This document shows positions 9,929-23,469 of a stretch of 64,000 nt of DNA, piece by piece. The stretch covers positions 806,001-870,000 of the forward strand of contig CP021229.1 of NCBI GenBank assembly GCA_003999685.1, written 5' to 3'. Both the position numbers and the translations under genes were made by a program. Each line of letters begins with the position of its first letter. The first letter of the stretch is position 1. The notes under the pieces were generated by a model. The model did not search any database. It had not been told where the DNA came from and saw only the letters and a program-made list of their open reading frames with translations. Source of the DNA: Taiwanofungus camphoratus (Eukaryota; Basidiomycota; Agaricomycetes; Polyporales; Taiwanofungaceae).

Positions 9929-10339
9929 TTGAACCTTGCTACGTCATATCTCTCCAGTTTCAAGTGTGTAACGCTGCCCGAAGCTGATGATAGGGATATC
10001 ATTAACAAGCATGCTTTTCCCAACAGCTCTGAGCGGTCGAGCTCGAATGACGACGACGTCGTTCCTCCCCATGCCACTAGAAGGTTCACATCTTACATAA
10101 CTGTCGCTATCTTGGTCGTTTGGTTCAGCGTCCTAATAACGGTGATGTCTACTTACATGGTGTTCATGAACGACCGACGTCGGAATTCCCAGGTTGAAGG
10201 CATAGACATCCAAGGCCTTCCGCATGCTGATACGTACATAGGACTCTCCGGAGATCCATATGATATGTGTGTCTTTGAAACTGCAATGCTGGAACTGTTG
10301 TTTATGATCGTGACTATCCGCAAATGGGAGCTCCGATAA
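9929..10339 (+). CDS. Possible small single-span membrane protein
   Basis: An open frame of 136 codons with one strong membrane segment (ITVAILVVWFSVLITVMSTY, about residues 57-76). It is followed by a basic stretch (NDRRRNSQ) and EGIDIQGLPHADTYIGL. Basidiomycete genomes have many short proteins with one helix, a basic patch and an L-R/H-x-x-x-Y-I-G-x-D motif, and this resembles them. A second hydrophobic stretch just upstream (9860-9930, LNICATTLFALSLLCFC) may be an earlier exon in another frame, so the start is uncertain. No function can be given. Confidence 0.35.
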   Translation: MNLATSYLSSFKCVTLPEADDRDIINKHAFPNSSERSSSNDDDVVPPHATRRFTSYITVAILVVWFSVLITVMSTYMVFMNDRRRNSQVEGIDIQGLPHADTYIGLSGDPYDMCVFETAMLELLFMIVTIRKWELR

Positions 10340-11026
10340 GGCGATTTGATATCATTGTTCTCTATACCTTCCCGCCGTGCTGTATGATCTTCGACATCGA
10401 CATTGGCTGTTTGTTGTTCGTGTAGCAAGCCCGTCCGTCTTGTAATCTTACCTATCTCACTGAGCATCGCGTCTATTACAAGATGAACTGCAACTGTCGA
10501 TGAGGTATAAAATGAGCCCATGGTTATGGTAGGCGTGCAGGTGGCACACCACCCACAATCCGTTTCCGTTGATGGCGATTTCAGACGTTGCCAGCAGCAG
10601 CTTGATGCTAATGCTGGGTGTCTGTCTCTTATGAGACCCGTTACATAGCCCGCGGCTGCAATTGATGAGCCCATGCACAGAATGACAATGGGTTACTTAC
10701 TGGGTACACTGCCAACCAGTTTACCTTGACTGCAACACTTCCAGTTCCATGTCAATTAGGATTAGTGAAGGGAGCTCAAGCAAGCGACTGCCATCACCGT
10801 GTCGTACCTCGGGACCTCGGGCTTAAGCTAAGCACCCTGAGGAAAACATCGAGTGCAGTCTCAGTATAATCCTAGTGACTGACTTCGAAGTGGACTTTTC
10901 GGGCTGATAAATGTTACTCGAATACTTTTGCTTGCCTAACTACATAAATGGTAACTGTAAAATCCGATCATGAGGACGCGACGCGTATGCACTACCGTCC
11001 ACTTGTCTTTAACGTGCAATCACACT
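10340..11026. other. Intergenic region upstream of RPN1
   Basis: No supported gene. Open frames on the minus strand (10153-10678) lack recognisable domains. The last few hundred bases should contain the RPN1 promoter. Confidence 0.45.
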
Positions 11027-14000
11027 ATGCCCGAGGCTAAGGTCGCGATTACAGTGCCTTCAGAAGATCCCAAGAAGAAGAAACAGGAAAAGGAATCGGA
11101 GCAAGATGCGACAGATGCGAACAAGAAGAAGGGAGAGGACAAGGAAGGCGAGGACCTCGTGTGTGCATTCACGGTCTTTTTGGAATTAAGTACTAAGGTT
11201 TCTGTGGATAGTCGGAGGAAGATCTTCAGCTCAAGAATGAGCTGGAGATGCTTTTGGAGCGCTTGAAGGTATGTAAATCATATGTTCTTGCGAGCATAAC
11301 ATTGAATGGCACATTGCAGGAACCTAACACGGATCTGTACCGCCCTGCGCTCGAGACTCTACGAACGCTGATCAGAACATCGACATCGTCCATGACATCT
11401 GTACCGAAGCCGCTCAAGTTTCTTCATCCTTATTACCCAGAGCTGCAATCACTGTACGAGAAATGGCCTGCATCGGAGGATAAGGTCTGTTCAGTCGCAT
11501 AAACATTCATTTTCACTGACAGTAAGCATTGCAGAGTCTATTTGCGGACATTCTATCCGTTCTTGCAATGACATACTCCGATACGGAACCTCGTGGAACC
11601 CTTCGCTATCGCCTGCTGTCCGCATCCATGCGTCCTGTCTCTTCACCGCTCTCGGAACCTGGCTCATGGGGACACGAATATGTGCGTCATCTTGCAGCTG
11701 AACTCGGGGAGGAGTTCAATGTGCGGGTGCTTGGTGAAGAGGTGGTAAAACCTCAGATGACAGAGGCAGACAAAGAGAAAGCGAGTGAGAAGGAGGAGGA
11801 TGCCAAGAAGGTAGAAGTGGTCGGAACTATTGACGAACTGCGCGCTCTCGCCATGGAATGCGCAACATTCCTTCTGCATCACAACGCCGAGCCAGACGCG
11901 GTCGATCTCCTAGAGGAGCTCGAAATCGTTGACCGGATAGCAGAACTGGCGGACGAGAATACATACGAACGGGTATGCCAATACATGGTTGCGTGGGTCA
12001 CTTCATTAGTTTCATAATCCTGCTTTCGGCTGATAGCTATTCTCAGCTGTGTGAATCTCCTTCCTCCACCAGATGATGCCGCATTCTTGCGGACTGCACA
12101 CAGTATCTATGTACAGCACCGCAAGTTCCCTCAGGCGCTCTCGCTCTCGATACGTCTTGGGGACAAGGAGCTCATTCGACAGGATTTTAATGCTCCTGCA
12201 AACCCATCCATGAAGCATCAACTCGCCTTCCTCCTTGCCCGTGCGCAAATCCCCAAGGAATGGCTTGACCCGCAGACGACGGGGGATGGCATCGACGAGG
12301 CTGAATCCGAACTTCCAGACGATCTTTTAGAGTGCCTGAGCAATACCCATCTGAGCGAGCATTTCCGTGAGTTTGGTAAGGAGCTAGGCGTAGCGGAAGC
12401 AAAGAGCTTGGAAGATGTATACAAATCACATCTCGAGAATACCCGTATGTTCTATGAGATAATGCCAATGAATTTATGGATGAATTTACGATGTATCTGT
12501 TTTAGGGTCATCTGCAGCGGCAAATGTAGATTCTGCTCGAGGTAATTTGGCCGGGACGTTTGTCAACGCATTTGTCAACGCCGGGTTCGGTAACGATAAA
12601 CTGATGGTTGAGGCGGAAGAGGGGAACAGTTGGATCTATAAGAACAAGGATCATGGTAAGCTAATTCCTTGCTTGTCCTTTCATGTGCTAACCTCTCATG
12701 AAATCTACAGGCATGATGAGCGCTGCTGCGAGCCTGGGTTTGAGCTTACTTTGGGACACCGACGTCGGGCTAAGTCACGTTGACAAATACACCTACTCAT
12801 CAGAGGAACATATAAAGGTGAATTTCGGGTCGCTGAGACGTCTGATCCTGCTCGCTAACAATGCTCTAGGCTGGTGCACTTCTTGCAACAGGTATCCTGA
12901 ATACAGGTGTGCGTACAGAAGCGGATGCCGCCCTTGCGCTGCTTGGTGATTACGTCGACAACAAATCCGTATCACTCAAGACAAGTGCCATCACTGGTCT
13001 CGGACTGGCGTATGCGGGCTCACAGCGGGAAGACCTACTCGCTTTGCTCTTGCCTCATGTCGCTGATGATAGCACGTCTATGGAGATTGCATCATTGGCT
13101 GCACTGTCACTGGGCTTCATCTTCGTCGGCAGTGGTAACGGTGAAGTCGCCAGCACGATATTGCAGACATTGATGGAAAGGGAAGATAAGCAGCTCGAGG
13201 AGAAATGGGCAAGGTATATGGCGCTCGGCCTCGCGCTGCTGTATCTAGGTATTTCGCTGTGATTGGCGCGTCGGTAATCGACACTGACTTTGATTTCTCA
13301 TATTCTTCTGTGGTGCCCAGGTCTGCAAGATGCCGCCGATGCGACGATCCAGACGCTCCGTGCGATCGAGCATCAAATATCGAAGCAGGCGGAGGTCCTT
13401 GTCGATATGTGCTCATATGCTGGGTCTGGTAATGTACTCAAGGTTCAGACGTTACTTCACCACTGCGACGAGCACATTGACAAGTCGGCGAAAGAGAAGG
13501 AGAAAGAGAAAGAGAAGGAAGGCACCCCGGAGGAGGCTCCAAGAAATGACACCTTCCAAGCCTTTGCAGTGCTAGGTATTGCATTGGTTTCCATGGGTGA
13601 GGAGGTCGGCTCGGAGATGTCGATGCGGACATTCAACCATCTGGTTTGTCTTTTGCAACAAGATGTGCACTACCGCTTTGTTTCTGACAGTCTTGTATAG
13701 ATGCATTATGGCGAGCCGGTCATCAGAAAAAGCGTTCCTCTCGCATTGGGCCTCATAAGTGCATCAAATCCACAGCTCCCGATCCTCGACACGCTCTCCA
13801 AATACAGTCATGATAACGATCTGCAAGTCGCCCTTAATGCTATCTTTGCGATGGGCCTTGTCGGCGCGGGCACGAACAACGCACGGTTGGCACAGATGCT
13901 CCGGCAATTGGCCGGTTATTATTATAAAGAGCCCGATTGCTTGTTCATGGTGCGAATAGCGCAGGGACTGGTGCACATGGGCAAAGGCACGATCACTGTC

Positions 14001-14523
14001 AATCCATTCTTCTCCGACCGCAGCATCATGAGCAAGACGGCTGTTGCTGGCTTATTGGCGACCCTGACAGCGTTCACAGATGCTAAGGCTTGTAAGTGCG
14101 CCCAAAATTGATCTACAACGATACTCATAGGAACGTTCACACCACTTCTAGTCGTACTTGACAAATATCATTGGATGTTGTACTTCCTGGTTACGGCAAT
14201 GTACCCGAGGTTCCTCATTACTCTTGACGAAGAGCTCAAGCCACTCCCGGTGACTGTTCGCGTTGGTCAGGTGCGTATACTTCGTAGGTACTTTCGTTTT
14301 TGTGGTCTGAAGAATCCTCTAGGCTGTCGACGTTGTGGGCCAGGCAGGAAAGCCTCGAACAATCTCTGGCTTCCAGACTCACCAAACACCAGTACGATTG
14401 GGCACAACAGAACGAGCCGAACTTGCAACAGAAGAGTTTATACCTTTTGCTCATGTCCTAGAAGGGTTTGTAATTCTCCAAAAAAACCCTGGATGGGAGC
14501 AACAGGATCAGATGGAATTGTAG
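11027..14523 (+). CDS. RPN1: 26S proteasome regulatory subunit RPN1
   Basis: RPN1 (PSMD2) is a base subunit of the 19S regulatory particle. It is a toroid of proteasome/cyclosome repeats that docks ubiquitin and UBL shuttle proteins. The start [19 protein letters not shown] fits the family's lysine-rich N-terminus, so ATG 11027 is preferred over the ATG at 10970. Later blocks are diagnostic: [50 protein letters not shown], the PC-repeat region at about 12710-14090 with Gly-Leu-Gly-type repeats ([30 protein letters not shown]), [18 protein letters not shown], and the C-terminus [17 protein letters not shown]. There are ten or more introns, for example 14092-14151, where splicing restores AFTDAKAFVLDKYHW. 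A Lys/Glu run encoded near 13490-13530 is a low-complexity loop. The length is close to the family's usual 900-990 residues, and no break is needed. Confidence 0.95.
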
Positions 14524-14859
14524 TGACCAGTCTTGTAGTCTCATGAACCTCATTTACTCTCGTCGTTTTGATCATGGACTTGCTATAATATCCCAGGTGA
14601 TGCACACAGCAGAAAATGCGCAGTCTCGTTTCGATACGTTCAAATCATGTTAGTCTAGAGTTAGCATTTGCCACTTGGCATTCATCGATCGTCTGTCCCG
14701 ATAAGGTGACGCTCGCAAGACTGATAAATGTGAACGGACGACCCAACCAATAACTATTGCGTGATTTGGCTCAATAGGGAATAACGAATGTCGAGTGGCC
14801 CGATTTCGACCATCTTGTGCTTAACAGTCTGGGATACCTTTGACTTCTAGCTGAGACAA

Positions 14860-16252
14860 ATGAATAATACTTCTCTCGCAGATTTGTCACTTTACCTCGC
14901 AACAGCTGAGCAAGGCCTGGAATCCCGTCAACGTACCGCAGCTGTGTGGGGGAAAAACCTCAATGCCGACCAATATGTGTATAGGGATGCTGTCATGGAT
15001 GCACAAGAACATGCAGCGGACGGGAAACTCATAACTTGGTCTATGATCTCCCATCCTTTTCAGGCGCGTCGAGGAGCTCAATGGTACTTTTGCAGGGTAC
15101 TCGCTCCTAGAAATGACCCGAAAACACTGGACTTTATGTGCTCCTGTGAAACGTTGAGTTTTGAACCTTATCAAGATGTATGTTCAGCCTCGGGATTGAT
15201 AATTATTTGCGGCGGTGGTCTCCAGATTCCGTCGCACAGGGGTAATCAAGATACGATCACAGAATATGCAGGCACCCAAACTCATAGAAGCGACCAGTTA
15301 CGGGATTGCTTCGGTCTACACTCCCCCGCAGAAGAGAAGGAAAGGATACGCACAACACATGATGCGCCTTCTGCATTGGGTTCTTGCTCCTCGATCCGCG
15401 CTTCCGGCTAAATTCCCTTCTGCATGGGGTTCACCTCCGCTGATAAGGGGCTTGAGAGTCAGTAACGCGCAGTGGTCTGTTTTATACAGCGATGTTGGAG
15501 AGGATTTCTACCGCGCATGCGGACCAGATGAGAATTCAGCAGCCGGCTGGCTCGTGAGAGGTGCATTGAAATCGGTATATCACCTACCTCCGTCAAGTGT
15601 GGGAGCTGAGGCAGCCGGAATCGTCACAGAAGGCGGCGTTAGACAGAGATGGGATTGGTTGACGGAAAACAAGACGAAAGCCCTGTGGGAAATGGACGCA
15701 GAGTGGATGAAGAATGACTTGATCAAATCCTCCAACTCCCACACCCTGTTCGCGTTCCTCCCGGATAAAGGGGTAGGCGCGTTCACAATTCAAAGAACAA
15801 TGTCTTTCACAGAAGCTATGGATCCTGTATTTCCTACGGATATATGGGGAGTGATACTGTTTCCAAACGATGTTACAGATTGGGAGGGGTTCCTTACAAA
15901 CAACCGAAACAATATCGATCTTCCTACGTTTGCAACTTGGACTCTCGATGTGCAAGTAGCACCGCGCACGCTCGTGGTGACGCGGCTCCGAGCGAATACA
16001 ATGACTTTCCCGCACCTACTTAACAAGCTTGTCCAGGCGGCTGGAAAAAACAGCATCGAGAGAATAGAAATTTGGAGTCTGCCAGAGGTATTGCAGCCTC
16101 TCGCTAGTAACGCAGGTTGGAAAACTGCAAAAAGGAGAGATCATTTGTCGGCCTTCAAATGGTACGGAGAAGTGGGAGAAGACCAGGTAGAATGGATGTT
16201 CAACGAAAAGTTCGTAAGCTCGGCGTACTCAACTAGTGATATGTGTTCTTAG
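14860..16252 (+). CDS. LYC1-like GNAT-family N-acetyltransferase
   Basis: A protein of about 420 residues resembling fungal LYC1, the lysine N6-acetyltransferase of lysine catabolism in yeasts such as Yarrowia. Exon 1 (from ATG 14860) has YLATAEQGLESRQRTAAVWGK and ends TW. Exon 2 starts near 15098 (VLAPRNDPKTLDFMCSCET). Exon 3 runs from about 15229 (FRRTGVIKIR) to the stop at 16252. The acetyl-CoA-binding motif is in YGIASVYTPPQKRRKGYAQH, where R-R-K-G-Y-A matches the GNAT Q/R-x-x-G-x-G/A signature. The C-terminal half (SVLYSDVGEDFYRACGP, FNEKF) is typical of the LYC1 family. The exact substrate cannot be read from sequence. It lies tail to tail with the hydantoinase gene, 360 bp away. No disruption seen. 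Confidence 0.82.
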
Positions 16253-16611
16253 TTTAATTTGCCTTGACTTTACAGATTCTCTTGGTGTTAGCAATACTCA
16301 ATACATTGGTTGTGAACAGGACCAAACAGCAATATGATCGTGTGCACCGAGACGCTGAGTAGGGCATTCTACAAGCAGACCAGCTAAGATGATTGATTTA
16401 TAATCATTCACCAACATTTAAAAGGAACTCTGAAGGATGTCCAACAAAGCCTACAATTACGTCTGAGGTCCTGCCGCCCATGATATTGACTTTATCGAGC
16501 ATATTCCGTGATCACACTGACAGGTTCTCTATATTGCGCAATAGGCGTGAATGGCAGATCATGAAGGCTGCGACAGTGCAAGTTAGCCACAACGAAGCAT
16601 TAGGTAGCCGC

Positions 16612-19600
16612 CTAAAAACGGACATACCCAAATGCCGATGGTCCGCCACACAACAGACCTTCTGGAGTTGTCGTCCATTTAGGGTCACCCGCCAAAGCGA
16701 TGACTGTGACGCGTAAGCCATATCTGAATAATATCGATCATCAGTCCATTATGAAGATTATTCCAGAGTTGAGCTTCACCGATAGTCAGGAGTTCCAAGA
16801 GCTGTACCGTTCTGCGAGTCGAGGACGGTGATCAGATCTGGTACTGTTACCAGCGTCTGTGTCATGTCAAGGGTTAGTCTCAAGACTTAAAACAAAACAT
16901 CGCGGATGAATAGTTAGAAGACGTGCCTTCCTGACGCCATTAGGCGATTCAATATAGGCGTAAAGATTCTCGTTCTGGAATGGTATCACCATACGATCTG
17001 CAGGTCCATACGAAGGGATTGCGATCTTTGGAGAGCCGACGTCTTCTTCCTCGTCCTCAAGTAAGGGAACGATTGTGACAGATCCCCAAGTGAAACCTTT
17101 CCGAACTTCCTACTCGACGTATTTTAGGGAAATATTAGAGAATCAGAGGTGAGCTGACGTACTCTTTGCACGTCGACGATCTTCCCTATGAACAGGCATG
17201 CACCATTTTGCAAGGCAAGTATTGCTGAGGGAATGCCCTTCAAATCGTTCTTCTTTCTGCATAGGGCAATGACACGTCCTATCCGCCATGCTTGTGATAC
17301 ACTTCGCACCACTCCTGCAGACATGATGGACAGTCAGAAGATTATTCTAATTTTGACTGAGAATGGTTGGTGGCTCGCCGTAATTCTGGCAGACTTTACG
17401 GGTCAGTGGTGCCATGCTGACGCCGCTCTTTGAACCCATCTCTGTTGAAACAGTACGAAGAATTGTCTCAACGGATTTGGGGTTACCAGCTGTAGGCATT
17501 AACTTCGGATAATTTAGTCTTGAGCTGTGCATACAAGAACTTATCGATTCACCACTGTATTGCCGACTCCATCAGATATTGCGCAAGGCAACATGCCCCC
17601 AGGAATATTGAAGGCGCCCGGAAGACTATCCAGTGGATAAGTATCACTGAGATCAGCTTTGAGAGGCCCTGGTGTACTTACGATTGGTACATCTGGAAGA
17701 AAATACATGATTTCAAGTGTTCGAATCCTAACCTGTCCAAAGTGAATACCCACGTTTGGATATGCTCGACCCATCAGATCAGCATCAAGAACAACTTTGT
17801 TCATTTCTCCGGCCACGATCATAGGTTGTATGCCGTTACCACCACCGATCTCATCTGATATTGCCCCTGCAATGTCCTTCAAGCCCATGTAGGTCATTAT
17901 AGCACGAGTTGAAGCCGGTATTTCATCACCCCCCTGTAAACGTTCGAGCTGAAAATTTGTTGATCAGGACGTTTAATATGTATAGCTACGACATGCTATA
18001 CATACCGCAACGCTCGGCGAGCCCTGCATTTCATGATCATCAGTAGAGTCAGAAAGTCACGCGACATACAACGAACCATAAACATGCAACGAATAAATAT
18101 AGCATCTTCAGCGATGTCTTCTGGATCGATGACCTTACACACAGCCGAGAATCAGTTTGGCACCAGATAAGACAATGAATCATTTCACCCTGATTTTCTT
18201 TCCATCGCGTAACAATTGACGTGCCATAAGAAATGGAGGGTACGTTGAGCCTCCACCGCCTGTGCCCAACACACCGCAACCATCAGCTATCCATTCTGCA
18301 AAACAATAGATTATCAGTTCTTTGCTGTCAATGGGCCCAATGCGCATAAATAAAGCTTCTCACCGAGATCAAGTTCGGATAGGGTCCAAGAACGATCCTC
18401 AAGAATAGTCGGCCTGTACTTCTCTATGTCAATTTGGACTTCGTCTTCGATATCATCTTGCAGAGCCGTCTTTTCACTCTCGTTCGAATCACTGAAGTCG
18501 GTAGATTCGAAGATAGTGTCAGAAGACGATATGGACGCGACGACCTCTGGTGCTAGATCTCCAGCGGCTTTGACAATAAGACGAGTTGCTTGATTTGTCA
18601 CATACTAGGGAGTAGACCTTGGGAATGGCATTCATGCACATTGCACTCCAAAGACATACCTGGACAGGAAGATTGGTTACCTCGACAATCTTGGTGCTAG
18701 CTAGAACTAGAATTAGACTGAATCGGTGACGCCGATGATGCCCACTTCGTACCTGGATCAGCACCCGCCTTGATCGCTTTCTCGATGGCTTGCGCCTTAA
18801 TCGCTTCTATGACATCGTGAATGTTGCGATTTTGAAGCAGCTCTATAGTATCTATTTCTCCTGCGACTGTTATCCAACATGGTGTAATCAGTATTACGCA
18901 TTTAGATAGTCATATGATCCTTACCCTTGGCCATTGCTGCACCGACGGCATTCGCGACGCCGAAATAAGGCGGCCGAATGATCTCGCCGACACCCGCGAG
19001 TACATCTGGTGAAATGATACTGCCACCACCGACAAGGAGTACTGTAATATCCTCCGGGGAAGTCTTCATTCTAACCATGTTATACTCAGTAGCTGTCCCT
19101 ACTAGTTTGCCTGATGCGTTACTCACTTATCGATGATGCCTTCGAGGAGCTTCTTCATGATTTTGTTTGCCTTCTCTATCACGTCAGCATCAAGACCGGT
19201 AACCCGGTCTTTCGTCCCTAAATCAGCAAGGCCACTGGCAACCACGATATCCGTGGTAGTCAGCACGTCTCCGCCAAATACCCGTGCATCGCGCGTCAGG
19301 TAGTGCCCTACGGAGTCGGGCCCGACAGTTACGTGCTTGCCATTGGGAGTATCAGATATCCTGACACGTGAGCCACCACCGAGGCCTATGGACTGTACAT
19401 CTGCCATGGCGAAGTTGGTTCTTACCCCACCCACTTCAATGAAAGCTGCTGCCTGGCGGGGGAAGCCCGAGGGCAGCAGTACGCCTACGTCCGATGTCGT
19501 ACCCCCGATATCGACAACGATGGTAGACTTGCGCTGTTGGGCGTTCTTGGCCTCGTCTAGTCCCGCTAGAAACGCCGCCCCACGCATCGAGTTTGTAGGC

Positions 19601-20779
19601 CCAGATGCGAAGGTACGGATAGGCAGGCGAGCGGCGGAAGCGGCTGTTGTCAGAGTGCCATCGTTCTGTGTCAGGAAGAGCGGACACGACAGGTTAAGCG
19701 CTCGCATCGCGCTCTGGAACCCACGAATCGTGCGTTGTGCAAACGTCAAGATGGACGCATTCAGGATGGACGCATTTTCGCGCTCAAGAAATCCAACCTG
19801 TCCGACTACAGCGATTGATATGTATCAGAGTTTAATGACATCAGTAGCTGTGGAAACACACCATCACGAGAGCAGACGACATTTGCAGAAGGCCCTAGTT
19901 CACGTTGCACGATCTTCATCGCTACAGCCTCTTGTTTGCCATCATTGTCAAGTGGGGAATAAATACCACTCAAAACCACCTGAATGTGATATCCGTCTGT
20001 CGACAAGTCTATCTAGAAAGGTAGCTCCGTGAAAACGCACGTTGTTCAACCCCTTAGCTTTGATTTGCGAGCATTGCTCTATGATCTGCGCTTCATTGAG
20101 CGGAGCAATCTCACGGCCATCAACTACAAACTGTATGGTCAGTATACGATATAGCCCGAGGGATGTTGAATGCACAGACTCTCGAACCCGCCATCAACGT
20201 AGCCTACATGACCCTCCGTCAACGCGCGCAAGCGTTTCGGAAAATCGATAAATGGAGGACACTGCTTGGTATAGGGGCCACATAAACGGATGATGGCTAC
20301 CTTAGCGAGCCGTCGTGAGTCCGCCTCTAGGACCGCGTTGATGAAAGCAGTTGTCCCAATACTGAGTGAGGATATCTCCACGGGAGAGACTGCGGCGATG
20401 TTGAGAACCTCACGCACGGCAGCCTCGATACCATCCGAGACATTCGGAGTGGTGGGAGCCTTGAAGTGAGCCAATACACCACGAGTCGGTTCATGAATGC
20501 GAGACACGTCAATGAGCACGCCGTCGGTATTCGTTCCTAATGTTTGATTCGTGAAAGCAATGAATGAGCCTGGACTTTCACCGATTAAGAAGACAGATTC
20601 AAAAAGGGCGCAGCTAAGAATGTCCTCTCCGAGTGCGATAAATCGAGCTGCGAGCGGGCGCTCATACATAGCACTGGCACGAAGGTTGCGTATGCGATCC
20701 CGCCAATGCAACCGGACGGGATGCCTTTAGACGAAAATGAAGGTCATTTACCTCCAACGTCAACGCCAATGCGAAGCAT
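16612..20779 (-). CDS. Hydantoinase/oxoprolinase-type protein with DUF917 domain
   Basis: A fungal hydantoinase-like enzyme of roughly 1000 residues. Exon 1 (20779-20752) gives MLRIGVDVG. A 215-nt intron (20537-20751) follows, and splicing gives GTNTDGVLIDVSRI, the ATP-binding start of the hydantoinase A N-terminal domain. Then come SSLSIGTTAFINAVLE and the hydantoinase A domain (TIVVDIGGTTSDVGVLLP near 19520; IGLGGGSRVRI; GGDVLTTTDIVV). The C-terminal DUF917 domain begins near 18300 with GCGVLGTGGGGSTYPP and ends YGLRVTVIALAGDPKW ... CGGPSAFGYVRF, stop at 16612-16614. Fourteen or so short introns. Family members cleave or activate cyclic amides (hydantoins, 5-oxoproline) using ATP; the substrate here is unknown. 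An amidase gene lies 640 bp upstream on the same strand. Internal exon borders around 17900-18300 are less certain. Confidence 0.85.
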
Positions 20780-21422
20780 ATTGGTCAAAATCAGCGGTGG
20801 GCACACGAGGACGCCCTCTACCGGCTGGACTGACGACCATAGATATAGCAAAAATCAGCTTATCCGGTCGAAATGTTTAAACTGTCAACGGTTCCACAAA
20901 GATCCCAAAGCAGGCTTTACCGCGATGGAACAGAGATAGTCTTATCGCTGCGCGAACCGGCCCTGCTAGTATCTGAATCTGAAAGGCGGCTTTCTTCATG
21001 GCGGCCCAAGGGAATATGGTCGGTGCGTGAGCGTATAGTGATCCATCGTTCAAGGCTTATTCGCCGAGAGGCCAGGGGCGTCAGGGGCAGTGGGATCGCG
21101 GGCTTCAAGTCGAGGTTGTCATCGACCGTGCTTCACGGACAATGATACGTCCTCGAGTGCGATGAACCTGCCAACTCCGGTTGTCGTACGTGTTGCGCAG
21201 CTCCCGAATGTACCTTGACACAACTGCAGTGCGTCTGTGACCGCGGTGACTGCACTGTGGATTCACCACTTCATATCAAGTGGCTACAAAATATATTCCA
21301 AGTATGCACACCAATAATATTTGCAATGCGTGTCGTTATGAGGATACCCCTAGGATACAAGCAAGACAAAGTAGATCCGGGTCCCAATGTTCCGACAACC
21401 GTCCGGGTCCAGCCAAGATCTA
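20780..21422. other. Intergenic spacer between hydantoinase and amidase genes
   Basis: No coding content recognised on either strand. It contains the 3' end of the amidase transcript and the hydantoinase promoter, both read leftward. Confidence 0.5.
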
Positions 21423-23469
21423 TTAGAACTTCTTGGCCACGAACCCCTTGCCCCCTTCCCACAGGGCTCGCTCAGCAATCTTCATCCCTTCCAGCACCTT
21501 CTCCTCTGACAGGTGTCCTCCAATGACTTGTACGCCCAAGGGCAGCCCATGCATGGTAACAGGGTCGTACAAGGAATGGACGCGGCGCGCAATATCATTC
21601 ATATTTTGATACTCGGGGCTACGCTTGAAGTTTTGGGGCACTCGGTCTAGCGTTGCGTCCACGTACGTTACTGGCATGGTCCCAGAGACTACATCAAGCT
21701 GAACAGATAAGGGAAGATAACATGGTGAAGCAAGGAGTCTCAGAAGGAGGATAAGTCACCACTCACGACATTATACAGAAATGAATAGTTTGCCGAGATA
21801 AGAGTAGCGGTCCCACTTCCGCCGTTGGGCATGGGAGGTAGAGCGTGCGGAACTGTCAACACAAAGTCAATGCCCTGCTCTTGCCACGCCGTATGCCACG
21901 CCGCCTTGTACTCTTCAACTTGCTCAAACAATTTGCGCACTTCCTCGGTGGATTTTGGATAGAGAACCTCGACCATGCTTGCCCATGCCTCGTTCCTGCC
22001 TAACGGCCGAGAGAATAAGCGGAGAAGGTAGGCGTACAGTCTCTTTACGAAACGCGGTAGCTGATAGAGCATCCATACATCGCGTATCACAGGAGTAATA
22101 GACTCGAAGGTTCGCAGAGGTTTCACGAGGGAAGCGCCTGCCTTCAGCTGAGCACGCATACGTGACTATATTCATTCCGTGACTGACTCACCTCCGTCCG
22201 CAGATACTAGTTGGAAGCCAGCTCGGAGACCCTCAAGAGGGCTTGGTGAAATGCTGCACGACGAAATGAAAACATGATATAAGACCTGCAAACGGCAGGG
22301 CATGATCAACAGAGCAGACATACAAATCAATCACCTCATGTCCTTCTTTTCTCAGAGCATCGACCGTCACGGCTAATGCACGTCTGCACGCGGCTGTAGG
22401 AGGGATGACACCTATCCATATCCATGACGCAGTGAGTGGCCACAGTTTCTTATGGGAATAGTTTTTACTCGCCATCGTCCCATATGACACCCCACTTCGG
22501 CTGTCTCCCAGCCAAAATGAAGTCGACTGGACGCCAAGGCAATTGGACGCACTGCCGAGATGACCGCTGAGCAATCGGTTAGGGGGACTTCCGTGAATAA
22601 CGCACGTTCCGATCATACTCCCACGGCCGCATCTCTACCACCCTTTTCCAGAACTCCTCCAGGTCTTCCAGTGTTCGCGCCATCGGAGATGTTGCAACAG
22701 GCATACCTGCGACCGCAGACGGCACGCACGCAGCTGCTGGAAACCGCGCCCCTGATCCCTTCATCGAGTACAACCCGCAGTTCGCTGCAGGGAAGCGCAC
22801 GCTCCCACCGACGTCCGTGCCCACCTCCACCACGCTACCCTGATAGGCAAGCAGTGCCCCGCCTCCTCCCGTAGATGCTCCCGGAGAGAATTTGGGATTG
22901 TATGGGCTTCTTGTTTCGCCGTACACGTCCGACTTGGTCTCGAAAGAGAGAAGTCCCGTCGGCAAGGTTGTTTTCGCGTGGATCAGAGCGCCTGCGTCTT
23001 GCAGAAGACGAACAATCGGTGAAGAAGCACCTTTGGGACGGCCTACGGCCGCAGAGTATCCAACAGTGGAGTCGTGGCCTGCAATGTCTACGCACTCTTT
23101 GAGGCCCACCACGACTCCAGTCAAGGGTCTGTGCAGCGACAGAGTCTGCTCGGCCTCGTCGAACATGATGTCTGCGATGCAATTGGTGGCATCTTGTGCC
23201 AAAAGAGCTCGCTTGCCATAGGCGTGCAGAATGGCTGATGGTGAAATGTTACCCGTATTGCATTCGGAGACTAGCTGTGGCAGGGACAACCCGAGCACTT
23301 TCTCGTCGTCGTCCGTAGAAGGCTCAGAGTAGACCGCGGGAAGCTGTGCGCGCTTGGTTTTCCGCTCAAGCTGTTTCCGCGCACTGGTGAACTATATCAG
23401 CAACGAAGGATCCTGTACAGGTCATTTGATTACCTACCAAGCCTTGCGATGTTGCAAATACGAGAACAT
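21423..23469 (-). CDS. Amidase-signature enzyme
   Basis: A fungal amidase (AS family; the fatty-acid-amide-hydrolase/acetamidase type) of about 560 residues. The start at 23469 gives MFSYLQHRKAW, spliced over a 48-nt intron to FTSARKQLERKTKRAQLP, the usual fungal N-terminus. The catalytic triad is visible: Lys in VVGLKECVDIAG, the first Ser in GASTGGGGALLA (the cis-Ser of GGSSGG-type motifs) and the nucleophile Ser in EVGTDVGGSVRFPA. The C-terminal part has PVTYVDATLDR and the usual ending P-L-G-V-Q-V-I-G-G. Four or five introns. It hydrolyses a carboxamide to acid plus ammonia; the physiological amide is not predictable. Adjacent and co-oriented with the hydantoinase gene. Intact as read. 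Confidence 0.9.

Noticed and set aside
10153-10674. 173-codon minus-strand frame
   Set aside because: It has no domain or coherent hydrophobic pattern and overlaps the better-supported plus-strand membrane frame.
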